Made by a program: the position numbers and the translations under genes. The notes beneath the pieces were generated by a model that had not been told where the DNA came from, did not search any database, and was given only the letters and a program-made list of their open reading frames with translations. Shown in pieces: positions 31,411-42,007 of a stretch of DNA of 64,000 nt (its first letter is position 1; every line of letters starts with the position of its first letter). The DNA is from Wallemia ichthyophaga EXF-994 (lineage: Eukaryota; Basidiomycota; Wallemiomycetes; Wallemiales; Wallemiaceae): positions 366,570 to 430,569 of the forward strand of contig NW_008806283.1 in the NCBI RefSeq assembly GCF_000400465.1, read 5' to 3'.

Positions 31411-34400
31411 ATGTTAGCAGATTTAGACCATTATTCCAGCAATCTCACAAGCACGCAGGTCAGGCTTCTCTTTCGGCGGCGGCGGCACCGGCGGCTTTGG
31501 TTCTTCCGGCTCAGCCTTTGGCGGTAGCTCAACTCCTGCGTTTGGTTCAGGCGGTTTTGGCCAGCAGCAATCACAGCAACCACAGCAACAGACAGGCGCT
31601 TTTGGCCAGCCAGCACAGACTCCCGCTTTCGGTGGGTGTTTATCTCTAGTTTTTGTTGAGCATCTCTCACTCTAAACCAGGCTCATCTGCTGGTGGTTTT
31701 GGGTCATCAGGCGGTGCATTCGGCCAGTCTAATACCCCCTCTACTGGCTTATTCGGCGCTAGCAGACCTCCTCAGCAAGGCTCTGGTTTCTCTTTTGGCG
31801 GTGGTGGTTAGTTTGAGTGTATTCTTTATTCCCAGCTTACTCTTGCGAACAGCTTCAGCAGCCCCTGCAGCTCCACAAGCAAACCCATCTCCCTTCGGTG
31901 CACCTGCACCCGCTTCCACATCCACTTTCGGCCAGCCAGCTCCAACTGCCTTTGGTAGTTCTTTAGGTGCTGGCGGCGCATCTGCAGATGGTGAGCAGGC
32001 GCCGAATTCACTTTACCTGACTATACGGCTAAACTTTCTTCAGTCAAAGGCACAGACCCATTCGAAGTTAACCAGCGCGTCGAAGATCCAAAAGGACCAG
32101 ACCGTATTACAGACAGGGTCAAGTTCCATTCAATTAACACTGAAGCCAAATTCCAGCCTTTCTCATTCGAGGAGTTGCGTATGATGGATTACGAAAGAGG
32201 CACAAGAAACTCCTCTCAAGCACCTTCTACCGGTGGCTTCGGTGCTTCTACTTCAGGCGGCTTTGGCAGCACATTTGGTGCTCCAAGCACCGGTAGCGCG
32301 TTTGGCCAGTCAGCCGGTACTGGCGCTGGCGCTGGCGGCTTTGGATCAAATACAGGCTCTACCGGTGGTGGATTGTTCGGTTCATCTCAGCCTCAACAAA
32401 ACAGTGCCTTTGGTGGCTCCTCTGGTGGATTTGGTCAGTCGCAACCAAGTCAGCCAGCGGGTGGTGGAGGCTTGTTTGGCCAATCTAATACCCAATCCAC
32501 GCCATTTGGTGGTGGCTCTACTGGTAGCGCCTTTGGGCAGCAACCTAAGCCTTCCCTATTTGGTACGTGATGATGATGCTCAGCTTAGTCAATACTTACA
32601 CGAGTACAGGCTCTACATCAACAAACACTCCATTTGGTGGCGCTGGCGGTGGTGCAGCTGGCGGATCTGCATTTGGTCAATCCAACCCACCTGCATCAGC
32701 ACCATTCGGTCAATCTAGCACAGGAGGTGGCTTCGGCAGCAATACAGGTGCCAGCGGTGGTACAGGCTTCTCTTTCGGTGTGTAAACATACTTGAGATGT
32801 CAATTTTGCTTAAATTTCCAGGCCAACCTGCTAGTACTACCCCAGCAACTGGTGGATTCGGTGCTGCAGCACAACCAAGTACTGGTGGTGGCTTATTCGG
32901 ACAAAGCGCACAAAAACCAGCGTTTGGTGGAGCTTCCTCAACACGTAGGTGAAGTGTTGTTCATTCTGATCGCCTAACACCTCTCAAAGCATTCGGTCAA
33001 TCTTCCACTGGTGGTGGATTTGGTTCTGGTGCGACTGGCGGCTTTGGACAATCTCAACCGAGTCAACCACCTGCAGGAGGTGGTTTGTTCGGACAATCTC
33101 AGCCTAGTCAACCACCAGCTGGCGGTGGTCTGTTTGGCCAGCAGCAAAATAGCCAACAACAGCCAAGTAGTACAGGATTTGGAAGTGGTGGACTGGGTGG
33201 ATTCGGCCAACAAAACAAACCAGCGACATCTGGTTTTGGTGGATTCGGATCTACCAACACTGGTGGTACTGGTGGTGGATTTGGTGCAGGTGCTAGTACT
33301 GGCGCTGGTGGCTTTGGTCAAAACCAATCAAACACCGGCGCCTCTGGTGCTACTGGCGGCGGATTATTTGGTGGACAGCAGAACCAACAACAGCAGCCAT
33401 CTACTGGTGGATTTGGCTCTGGAGGTAGTGGATTTAGCTTTGGCCAAAACAGCCAACAACAGCAGCCACAACAACCAGCGCAACAGCAGCAGCCATCGAG
33501 TGGATTCAACTTTGGCGGTGGTTTAGGTGGTACCCAGAACAAGCCAGCAACTGGAGGATTCGGCAGTGGCTTTGGCTCGAATACAGGCACAGGAGGATCT
33601 ACTGGAGGTGGTGGACTTTTCGGTGGTGGCTTAGGATCATCAGCAAACAACAACAACACAGGAACGGGTGGTGGTGGACTGTTCGGCGGCGCTGCCAACA
33701 ACACCTCAACTGGAGGTGGTCTTTTTGGTGGTGGTGGTGCATCTGCTGCTCCGAAACCAGCTGGTGGATTGTTTGGCAGCACCGGTACTGGAGGAGGGTT
33801 TGGTGGAGGGTTGGGACAGTCTTCGACTGCACAACCTGCTCAAAACAACACTGGAGGCTTTGGCGGTGGCAGTTTGTTTGGACAGTCGACCCAGCAAAAT
33901 TCACTTCAACAATCGCAACCAAATTTGAGTGCATCGGTCGATCAGTCACCTTACGGAGCCAATCCATTATTTGATCTGGGACCAAATCCACAGATTGGAC
34001 CAACTGCCGTAGCGGTTGGAGGAGCATCAACTGTGAACAAGAAAAAACCAGTGTTGAATGCATCAGCAAGTATGCGTTCACCAGCTAGACCTTTGAACAG
34101 ACTGAGAGGATTCGCTGCATCACCAGGCACACCAATTTCACCTTCAGCTGGTGTTAACTTGTCATCATCGGTGATGCCACCGTCTTCACCAAGCATGAGT
34201 GTGAACGGAGGAATGAGATCATCCCAAAGATCATTGAATCTCTCAAGAGCTGGATCACCAGCTGCGTCGACGAATGGAGGAGTGTTGAGTGGATTGCCAA
34301 GCGAGAATGCCATGTCGCCAAATGCATTTATGCCACGCTCATCAGTAAAAAAATTGGTGATTGATCGCAAACCTATACCAGATTCACCAAGCGCGGCAGC

Positions 34401-35133
34401 GTCAGGATCGCCTAATAGTCTCGCGCAGAGCAAGACGGGTGCAAAAGTCAGCTTCAATCCGCATCTTGAAAAAGCAGCACAAGACAGCCATAGCGTTGGC
34501 CTCGGCGATAGTATATCATCAACACCTCACGAAAATACACCACTGAAGACATCAAATACTTCACAATTCGTTAAGTCTACTACACCAACAGCCAGCCCAC
34601 CACCATCAACAAATACACTCGGGTCATCAGTCGTCAGCGTAGAAGCATCACCGCAGATTGAGGAAGGCCACTACTACTCAATACCAAGTGTAGATGAACT
34701 AAACAAATACAGCTACAGGGAGCTGAAATCAGTAGAGGGATTGAAGGTCGGCCGAAAAGGATACGGTGAAATACACTTCCTTGAACCAGTCGATCTGACG
34801 ACACTGGATGGATTGAATGAACTGACGGATGGACAACTCGTTGTATTTGAGAGCAGAGTGGCTTACGTGTATCCAGATGGAGTCGAAGAAGGCGAGGATA
34901 ATCCAGAAAATGCACCACTCAAGCCAGCACCTGGACGTGGACTGAATGTAGCGGCTGAAATAGAATTAGAGGGCTGTTGGCCAAAAGACAAGGCGACTGG
35001 AGAGTATATTAAGGACGACTCGCATCCCAAGACATTGTCGCATCTCAACAGATTAAAGAAAGTTTCTGGTACGACGTTTGTTAGCTACGAAAGCAGAATT
35101 GGTAGATGGGTATTCCAAGTGCCTGGATTCTGA
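31411..35133 (+). CDS. NUP98: FG nucleoporin Nup98/Nup116/Nup145N family, with start codon split by an intron
   Basis: Eight coding exons: 31411-31412, 31459-31631, 31681-31806, 31853-31990, 32044-32562, 32610-32777, 32822-32944, 32990-35133; 1130 residues. Only AT lies in exon 1; the intron 31413-31458 must be removed to make ATG and enter the FG frame (MSGFSFGGGG). Reading the unspliced ATG gives an unrelated frame. FG/GLFG repeats fill residues to about 570. A GLEBS motif (KFHSINTEAKFQPF then SFEELRMMDYE, about 167-196) should bind Rae1/Gle2. The C-terminal autoproteolytic fold (about 976-1130; YYSIPSVDEL, VGRKGYGEIHF, GCWPKDK, GRWVFQVPGF) ends at a stop codon exactly where cleavage occurs in other family members, so no Nup96 part is attached. 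Confidence 0.92.
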
Positions 35134-35207
35134 GAAAATAAAGTACTTAAAATTAATTTTTCCTGTTTTGCATTACGAGGAGGGGGTGTGAGCGTACCAT
35201 CATATCA

Positions 35208-36582
35208 ATGCACGAGCGGCGTTTGAGCAATATGCTGCCTATGCATCGAGGATATACCACACACAATAAGAATAAGCCGAGTAGAGATGATAAGACTTCA
35301 GGAGACAGTAAACTCAAATGGAGGAATAGGAGGGTGGGGCGAGTAGCGCGAGTGGGGATGAAACTAATGCTAGTGGGTCTCGCACTCGGAGCAATATTAT
35401 TCTTCTGGAGGTATGAGCTGCATATCGAGTTGGCCAAGTATAGGAGGGGCTGGGTGAAGACAACGATCAAGCAAACGGAACCGCTTGGCGGCTGCTTTGC
35501 GAGAGCGAGCGAGGATTACGAGTTGCGCCAAATAACATCACCTAAATACAACCAGCTCCAATCTGGTTTATCTTACAAGCATGGTTTTGATTGCTACGGA
35601 CACAGCAGACTGGTTCAGATGCAAGACGGTCAAGGTAAGGTGCGCTCGACTATTCATCTCTATTGGAGATCAGACATCGCTCCTCTCGGCTACAGAGAGA
35701 AAGTGCTTCTAGACTCCATTTTAGCTACCCAGGATCTTGATTTCGTTGATATTAAGCTATGGAGTAATGGCGATCTCCAACGCTTTAATGAGGAGTTCCT
35801 TGAACAGTATCTGCACGATTTTCCTCATCACTTTAGTGTTGGTAATGTTGATCTCCATGGCTTGGCTAAGGGCACACCGCTCGAAGCGAGCGACAGACTG
35901 AATCTCAACGATCAGCGCGCTTGGCTGGATGGAGATGTTGTAAGGATACTGCTTTTGTGGAACTACGGTGGTGTCTGGGTCGACATGGATAGTATCCTCA
36001 CGAGGGATCTTCAGCCACTGCTTGAGCACGAGTTTGTCACTCAATGGGATTGCTATGGTGGGCTTGATGTGCGTAGTTGTTAACTAAGCTAACCTCAAAC
36101 ACTAAGACAAACCTTACTCACCTTTGAACGGCGCAATGATGCATTTCAAAAAACACTCGCCATATCTCTGCGAAATGATGCACATAATGCAGTACGACCC
36201 AGAACCTCGCCAGGGATCGACAGACTGGGGAGCGCTGCTCTACCACAAGACACACCGTCGATTGTTAAACAACGATCCACCAATCAAGCCATTTGAAATA
36301 TTGCCATACTGCTTCACTGATGGCAGGAGCTGCAGACTTGATAACAGGATATTGGATCCTTTTGAGAAGGACCCAAGTTATACTGACCTTCACTGGTTGC
36401 AGTTCAGAGAGAGGCTTTCGTCAATATTCGCTATACATCTACACGGCCAATACAGCAAAAAGATACCAGAAGATGGTTGGATGCAACGTGAAGTGATTGA
36501 GAATCACAGGCGCAAGATAACTAAGATTATTCCGCTAATGACATACCCTAAAACTGATACATTCAACAACTCGAACCTATAG
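35208..36582 (+). CDS. Type II membrane glycosyltransferase with DXD motif (GT32-like)
   Basis: Exons 35208-36057 and 36107-36582; 441 residues. A basic N-terminus is followed by one anchor segment (MLVGLALGAILFFW) and a lumenal catalytic region. STIHLYWRSDIAPL, DFVDIKLWSNGDLQRF and the DXD motif D259-M-D261 in GGVWVDMDSIL mark a sugar-nucleotide transferase of the Gly_transf_sug type. After the intron, WDCYDKPYSPLNGAMMHF and the HLHGQYSKK region follow. It is expected in the Golgi. Donor and acceptor are unknown; it is distinct from the MIPC-synthase-like gene at 19991. It is followed by a convergent gene (48 bp). Confidence 0.8.
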
Positions 36583-36630
36583 AATTGCTTAAATAGTGAT
36601 GTTAATATAGTGTACATGGAAATTCTATAA

Positions 36631-38783
36631 TCAACGGCGGTTTCTAGATGTTGCTCCGGGCTGTTGTTGAGCTTTTGCAGCGATGGGCTCAGCGCCACTG
36701 TCTCTGATCATGGCCTCAATTTCTCGTAATATCGGCTTGTGTTCTTCGTACTTGTCTTCTGCGAGCGTGAAGGCAACTCCTCGCAATTCCTTGGCATTCG
36801 CTTCTGGCATTTTCCGCGATGCTGCCTCCACCCACATATCTTTGGTACGCTCGAAGAACTGGCGAAGCGTTTCACCAGGTTGTGGGAGACTTTCATCTTC
36901 AGTGTGGGTGTTTTCAGAAGGTGCGTCTTGTGCGGTTGTGTAATGGATTTGCAGCTTTTCTTGCACCTCCTCGCCATTCACTTGCTCGTCATCATCACCC
37001 TCATTTTCACTTCCCTCATCGTCGTCGTCATCCTCGTCATCATCGTCATCCTGCTCATCTTCGATACCAACGACGTGGCACTCTTGAATGCACTTGAATC
37101 TATCCAGCTTATCGAGCGCAAGGGAGTGCATGTCATCGAGAGTGAATTCCTGTGTCCCCTGTTCGAAAATACCACCGAATCTAGCACAGTTAGGTGTGTT
37201 TTGAGAAAGAAGTGAAACACCCACATGTAGAGAGTATTGCGAAGGATAGCCAACATGGCATTATACCGTGGCATGGGGGTGGTTTTTTGTGGATCATCTG
37301 TATCTGCATCTGTATCTATATTTGCACCTGTACCTTGCTCATCTTCACTTTCACTCCCGTCTGGATGATTATCACTATCATCCTGCGCAGTAGCCTTAGC
37401 GGCCTTAGCAGCCTTCTTCTTGGCAGACTTTTTCTTCGCGCCTGCTTTTTTGGGTTTGCGGAGGTTGAGCGACTGCCATTTCCCTCCGCCTGGGAGATTA
37501 TAGCCGAAACTAGTGTGCGTGAGATGGGGTATATGCACAAGTCCACACTACGCACAGGTCATTGTGGAAAATAGATTGCAGCGATTCCTCAGAATCATCT
37601 ATGTCAGACACACCACCGAAAAGAACACCCATACTTTTGGCAGGCCAGTAGGTCATAGTTGCGCCTGATCGGAGGCTGTTTGTGTGAGTGTGTTGATAGC
37701 AAACCAGACGAGCAAGACATACCTTGGAACATAACCAACTTTCTTGCGACGGTCCCATTTGAAAGACGTGATGTTGTGCTCGTCGTTAGTTATTTTTAAC
37801 GCATAGCAGTCGTCGAGTGATTTAGCCACTGGACGTTTGCCTTTCTCGTATGTCTTGCAGAAGCCTGTTTATAGAGGAATAGGAGAAATTGGAATAAGAC
37901 GAGCATGCTAAATTGAAACCAACCTACCTCCATAAACCACAACTTCATTCTGCTCAGGACACGACAACAAGGAGAAACCAGACCTAGGACAAGGCTTGCG
38001 TTCGAGAGGGGACAAGTCGATCTTGCGCCATTTGAAATCATCCATCGAGAATACCCAGAGGTCGTCTAGATACGTGGTTCTGACGCCTGTATCGTGGAAG
38101 CCCTGGGGAGGGTGATTAAGTTGGTGTTATTGGGGCAACGCGACACCTCAACTCACCCCGAAGATAATGATAAGGTTTTTGAACACAGTCATACGATGAC
38201 CGGAGCGCGCAGATGGTCTAATCTTAGTATCAATCCTATCCCATTCTTTGGTTGTGATATCGAAGCACCAGAAGTCGGAGAAATGATAGAAAGTGGAGTG
38301 ACCAGCAAACTCACCACCGAATAGCCACAATTTACCACCACCTTGAGCAGTAAATACGGTCTGGTGGGCCGAGCGGGGTGCTGGAGCGTTCTTGCTCTTA
38401 TATTCCCTCCACTCACCGGAATCGCCTTTAGCTGGATCGAAGCGGTAAACGTTGTGGTAGGTGTGGAGACGATGACCATCGTAGTAGTCGCCACCGATAA
38501 GCCACAGATGGGCATTTGAGGGGTCTGGAGTGAGAGTGCCGTTCGCTCGTCTACTTGGAGGGTTTTGAAGGATTTCTTCAGTGACTTGAGTATTTTCCTG
38601 TGTATCTCTTTGGAATTGCTCGAGAATTGCTTCCAAGTCCTCTTCATCGTCGTCGTTGTGCTTCTTTGCTTTCTTGTCTTTCTGCTTCTCGGCGGATTTA
38701 GCAGCCTTGTCCTTCTTTGCTGCTTTGGCTGTTGCCTTGGACGAAGCCTTTGAGTCTGAAGACTTCTTCTCTTTTTTGGGCAT
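36631..38783 (-). CDS. KEL3: Kelch-repeat protein, Kel3/KLHDC4-like
   Basis: Six exons: 38157-38783, 37928-38102, 37723-37864, 37556-37675, 37225-37509, 36631-37180; 632 residues (yeast Kel3 is 651). A Lys-rich N-terminus is followed by kelch blades such as HLWLIGGDYYDGHR, KLWLFGGEFAGHSTF, IIIFGGFHDTG, EVVVYGGF and GVLFGGVSDIDDSEES. A Lys/Ala-rich insert (AGAKKKSAKKKAAKAAKA), an acidic run (DEQDDDDDEDDDDDEG) and a helical C-terminus follow. All joins were checked for frame. The function of Kel3 is poorly known. The start codon is 27 bp from that of the divergent lunapark gene. Confidence 0.88.
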
Positions 38784-38810
38784 CTTGGTTGCTAGCGGTG
38801 AACAAGCGAA
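38784..38810. promoter_or_regulatory. 27-bp gap between divergent KEL3 and LNP1 start codons
   Basis: The two ATGs face away from each other with only 27 bp between. Each gene's core promoter and 5' leader must therefore either be extremely short or lie inside the first exon or intron of the other gene. Confidence 0.8.
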
Positions 38811-40109
38811 ATGTTCAGTTCGTTATTCAGGAGGGTGAGCGTGGTGATCTTATGCGTGCCACTCCCGCTCACACATCCCACAGAAAAACAAACACACGGA
38901 CTTCGAAAGCACGCTGAATGGCCTATCGAGCGACGTTATTGAACATCAAGCCAACTTGGCTGATATCAGAATACGCGAGCGACGTGCAACGCTATGGATA
39001 ACTACCTGCCTCATGCTCTTCTGGGCCACATATGTAGCTCTCTGGTATTTTGGAATCGTCGACTGGCTAATTTCAGTGGATGGAAGTGGTTTGAGTGGTT
39101 TATACAAATTAATAGCGTGGAGCGGTGTAGTAGTTGGTCCAATTATGTAGGTCTGAGTGATATCCTGCGCTGCACCTTACTCAAACAATCCCCAGGATGC
39201 TGTTCGCTAGACGCATCGCTAAAAGCTGGTATACGCGTATTGGATCACGGGAGGGTGAGAATGGAGTGTACACATCCCTTCATTCTATCTAACACACCCT
39301 CTTTTCTAGAAATCAGACTGCGCGACTTGCACACTTCACTCGTCAAAACACTCGAAGAGGTAAAGGTTAAGGCACCCTACAACGAGGCTAGAAGTCTCCT
39401 CGAAAGGTATGGCCCTACGGTGGGCATGACACCTCACGACGTTGCTCCTCTCACCCCCCAGAGCACACCAATGAAAGCAAAACACGCAACGACACCAATA
39501 CCCAGGACAAAAGAGCTGCCACAGACGCCAACTGCAGGCAGTGTAGGTACTTTAAACACTGTAAACACTGCAGGTCCAGCCACCCCAGCCACCCCACGCT
39601 CACCGCAAACACCAATAAGAACCCAGCAAACGCAGCTAAACCCACAAACACCCACATCAGCTGACAACTTGCATACGCAAACGTCACCAGCACGACAAAG
39701 AAGTTGGTACGATAGACTAGCAGATGCAATCCTAGGCGATGATCCTAGCAATTTGAGTGGAGACGTGAGTCAGAAGTACGCGCTGATTTGCGAAAAGTGC
39801 GCAAAGCATAACGGCTTAGTGCCCAGAGAGCAATATATGGAGTTGCGATGGGAGTGCAGATTCTGCCAGCATATGAATCTACCCCCACGGAGAAAAGCGG
39901 TGGCTAGAACGGCATTACAGGGTGATGGTGGTGGTAGTGGCGGTAGTGGTAGTAGTACACATAATACACACAAGCCAAGTCCGCTAAGCCAGGTGAATCA
40001 GGAGGAGAAAGAGAAAGCTGAGCAGGAGAAGGACGAAAAAAAGGAAGAAAAGACAGAGCAGCTTCCAGCGCAGTCAAATCCAAAACCAATGCCAAAATCA
40101 AAGTCATAA
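38811..40109 (+). CDS. LNP1: Lunapark-type ER junction protein
   Basis: Stabilises three-way junctions of the ER network. Exons 38811-38834 (24 nt), 38884-39146, 39196-39254, 39310-40109; 381 residues. The start MFSSLFRR joins across intron 1 to KNKHTDFESTLNGLSSD and IRIRERRATLW, as in the lunapark N-terminus. Two close hydrophobic segments follow (TTCLMLFWATYVALWYF and SGLYKLIAWSGVVVGPIMM). Then come a coiled coil (EIRLRDLHTSLVKTLEEVKV), NEARSLLERYG and a Thr/Pro-rich linker. The zinc finger is ALICEKCAKHNGL with WECRFCQHMN (CxxC...CxxC). The tail is Lys/Glu-rich. Confidence 0.92.
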
Positions 40110-40145
40110 ATGAACTGTCCTGTATAAGTTATTGAGATATCATAA

Positions 40146-40651
40146 TTACGCTAAGAAAAGAGCTGAGAGTGCAGCAGAGGCTAGGAGGATTCCAATGCTG
40201 AGTGTATATGAGAAAGCAGAAGAAGCTGCGATGTAGTCTTCACCCGGACCTGCATTCTTCATTCCAGAGCCGGGAGAAGGAGCTGGACGTGCTGGTGGTG
40301 TGAAATGTTAGTGGTAGTAGCATTAGCATCTGCATAGCGTAACCCACCAGCAGCTGATTTAGCTTCGTCGGAGAGGGATTCCGTCGCGGAAGGGGTGGCT
40401 GAGCCCGTGGAGGTGGAACTGTCGCTGGCTGTGTTGCTGCTGTTGGTGGTGCTTGTGGCGGTGTCGCTGTTGCTGTTGCTGTTGTTGTCGTTGTCATTGT
40501 TGTTCTCGTCGCCGTTGTTATCGCCATTGCTATCGTCGTTATCACCACCATTATCCCCCCCAGTATCACCCCCATTATCCCCGTTGTTATCCTGTGCTGC
40601 TACCAAGACTAATAAAGCCAGCAGCAGCGCTAGAAGCAGCGTGAATCGCAT
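40146..40651 (-). CDS. Small GPI-anchored Asp/Asn/Ser-rich cell-surface protein
   Basis: Exons 40348-40651 and 40146-40291; 149 residues. The signal peptide MRFTLLLALLLALLVLVAA is followed by a Gly/Asp/Asn repeat region (DNNGDNGGDTGG and similar), then Ser/Thr-rich sequence likely to be O-glycosylated. The C-terminus KNAGPGEDYIAASS plus a hydrophobic end (SIGILLASAALSALFLA) is a typical GPI attachment signal. The acidic repeats suggest a hydrophilic wall or surface role; no enzyme domain is present. It is convergent with LNP1, stops 36 bp apart. Confidence 0.75.
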
Positions 40652-40830
40652 GAGTTGGGTGGTGGCTGTCGATAAGGAAAAGGAAGATGCGGCGTAGCGT
40701 GGGCGTGCAGACAGCGCAGGCGAATGAAAGCCATAATCGCCATCACAGCACCAACAGACATGGCTTAATATATAAATATTACATGCTGTTAGGCGTTTAA
40801 CTTGAGCTGGGTGTATCGACACGGTCTGAC

Positions 40831-41852
40831 ATGACGAGTGTCGAATATACATTATTTAAATCACAGCAGCCAGAGCAGCAAAGAGCTGCTACACTTGAAA
40901 AGCCCCGACTTGCACGTTGTTCGAGGACAATGACGACGCCGATACTCAAACTGCCGAATGAGCTGCTGATAGAGATATTACGCCAAGTGCCCAGACTAGC
41001 GTATGCCAGCAAGCGTCTCTATCCGCTCGGGTACACCTTCAACGCGTTGTCGATAGTGGGGCCCGGTGGATGCGACAGGAACGGTTTCGACAGCCGTCGC
41101 CATGCCCTACACGCGTATAAGCGATTCTCGAAATACCTCACCAGTCTCAGTCTGATTCCTTCGGCAGCTGAGTCAGTCAAGTGGGTCCGAAAGATACCGA
41201 TGCCGATGACAAACATTCACAACAACGCCAGGAAGATCGCCATAGGGATGGGTAAATGCAGGACGAGGCTGAGACCTCCTCGTTACGGTCGCACGGCTTA
41301 CCACACGCATATCGATGGCTGTCTCAGCAGGCTGTGTGGGTTGTAGCAAGTCACCTTGGGTGGCCTTCACCTACTGACTTGGAGAGAATCTCACTTAGCT
41401 CGACAGTCACAGATATCACTGTCACCCTCAAGAAACCTTTGAGTCGGTGGTGTGGTGTCCTGCAGACTCTACTGCATATCGCACCCGCTGCCATCAATAT
41501 TCGCATCTACTTTCTGGCCGCGAGTGTAGAAGATTACATACTCGCAGCGCATGAGAACGTGGAGATAGTAAATAACGACGACAGAGACAGCCCACGTCTG
41601 GAGAGAGTAATATTCATAGTTATCCCGGCTATGAAGAAGCCAAATACGAATGGGGAATACAAGGGATTGGAATACCCAACTGAATATGAGGATATGATCG
41701 AATCTTGCATTGTTTTTGACAAGGTGGATAGCGGTAGATTGGAGAAAAGGCTATGTGCAACGCATACCATCTACACGCTCGCTGATAGCTATGGCTTTGA
41801 GAGGTGCTTGTGTTGCGTGCAGGATGGACTGGAGGGTATGGTTGTTGTTTAG
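40831..41852 (+). CDS. F-box-like protein, unknown target
   Basis: The N-terminus holds TPILKLPNELLIEILRQVP, a typical F-box start that would bind Skp1. The two frames 40831-41339 and 41387-41852 are best joined by an intron with donor GTTGTAGC and acceptor GGAGAG at 41386, giving 324 residues. A second acceptor, CACTTAG at 41398, would also keep frame and remove four residues. The start could be 40831 or the ATG at 40930, directly before the F-box. The C-terminal part has no recognised repeats; CCVQDGLEGMVVV ends the protein. The exon model is less certain than for the other genes. Confidence 0.6.
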
Positions 41853-42007
41853 CCCTCAAAGCAAGACAAGATGAATATTCTACTTGATCTATTACTCCTT
41901 GGCTCCATCGCAAGTGATTTGTGTGCTATATGTGCTATTCGTGCTGTTTGTGTCATCCCCTGTGCCATTTCTCTTCTCTACTATCACCACCAAAATAAAC
42001 CAAGAAG

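Noticed and set aside
31411-31500. Reading from the unspliced NUP98 ATG (MLADLDHYSSN)
   Set aside because: The frame runs into Arg-rich translation of the FG repeats and has no family likeness; the spliced start fits.
32240-33900. Array-like short repeats that might suggest a CRISPR or satellite
   Set aside because: Periodicity is codon-level and encodes FG repeats with variable spacing; no direct repeats with unique spacers.
33318-34081. Long minus-strand Pro/Leu/Cys-rich open frames
   Set aside because: They are antisense shadows of the Gly/Phe/Gln-rich FG repeats of NUP98; composition is the reverse translation of GGN/TTT codons.
36739-37215. Hydrophobic plus-strand frame opposite KEL3 (many Val/Ile/Leu)
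   Set aside because: It is the antisense of the Asp/Glu-rich run of KEL3; an artefact of GAT/GAC codons.
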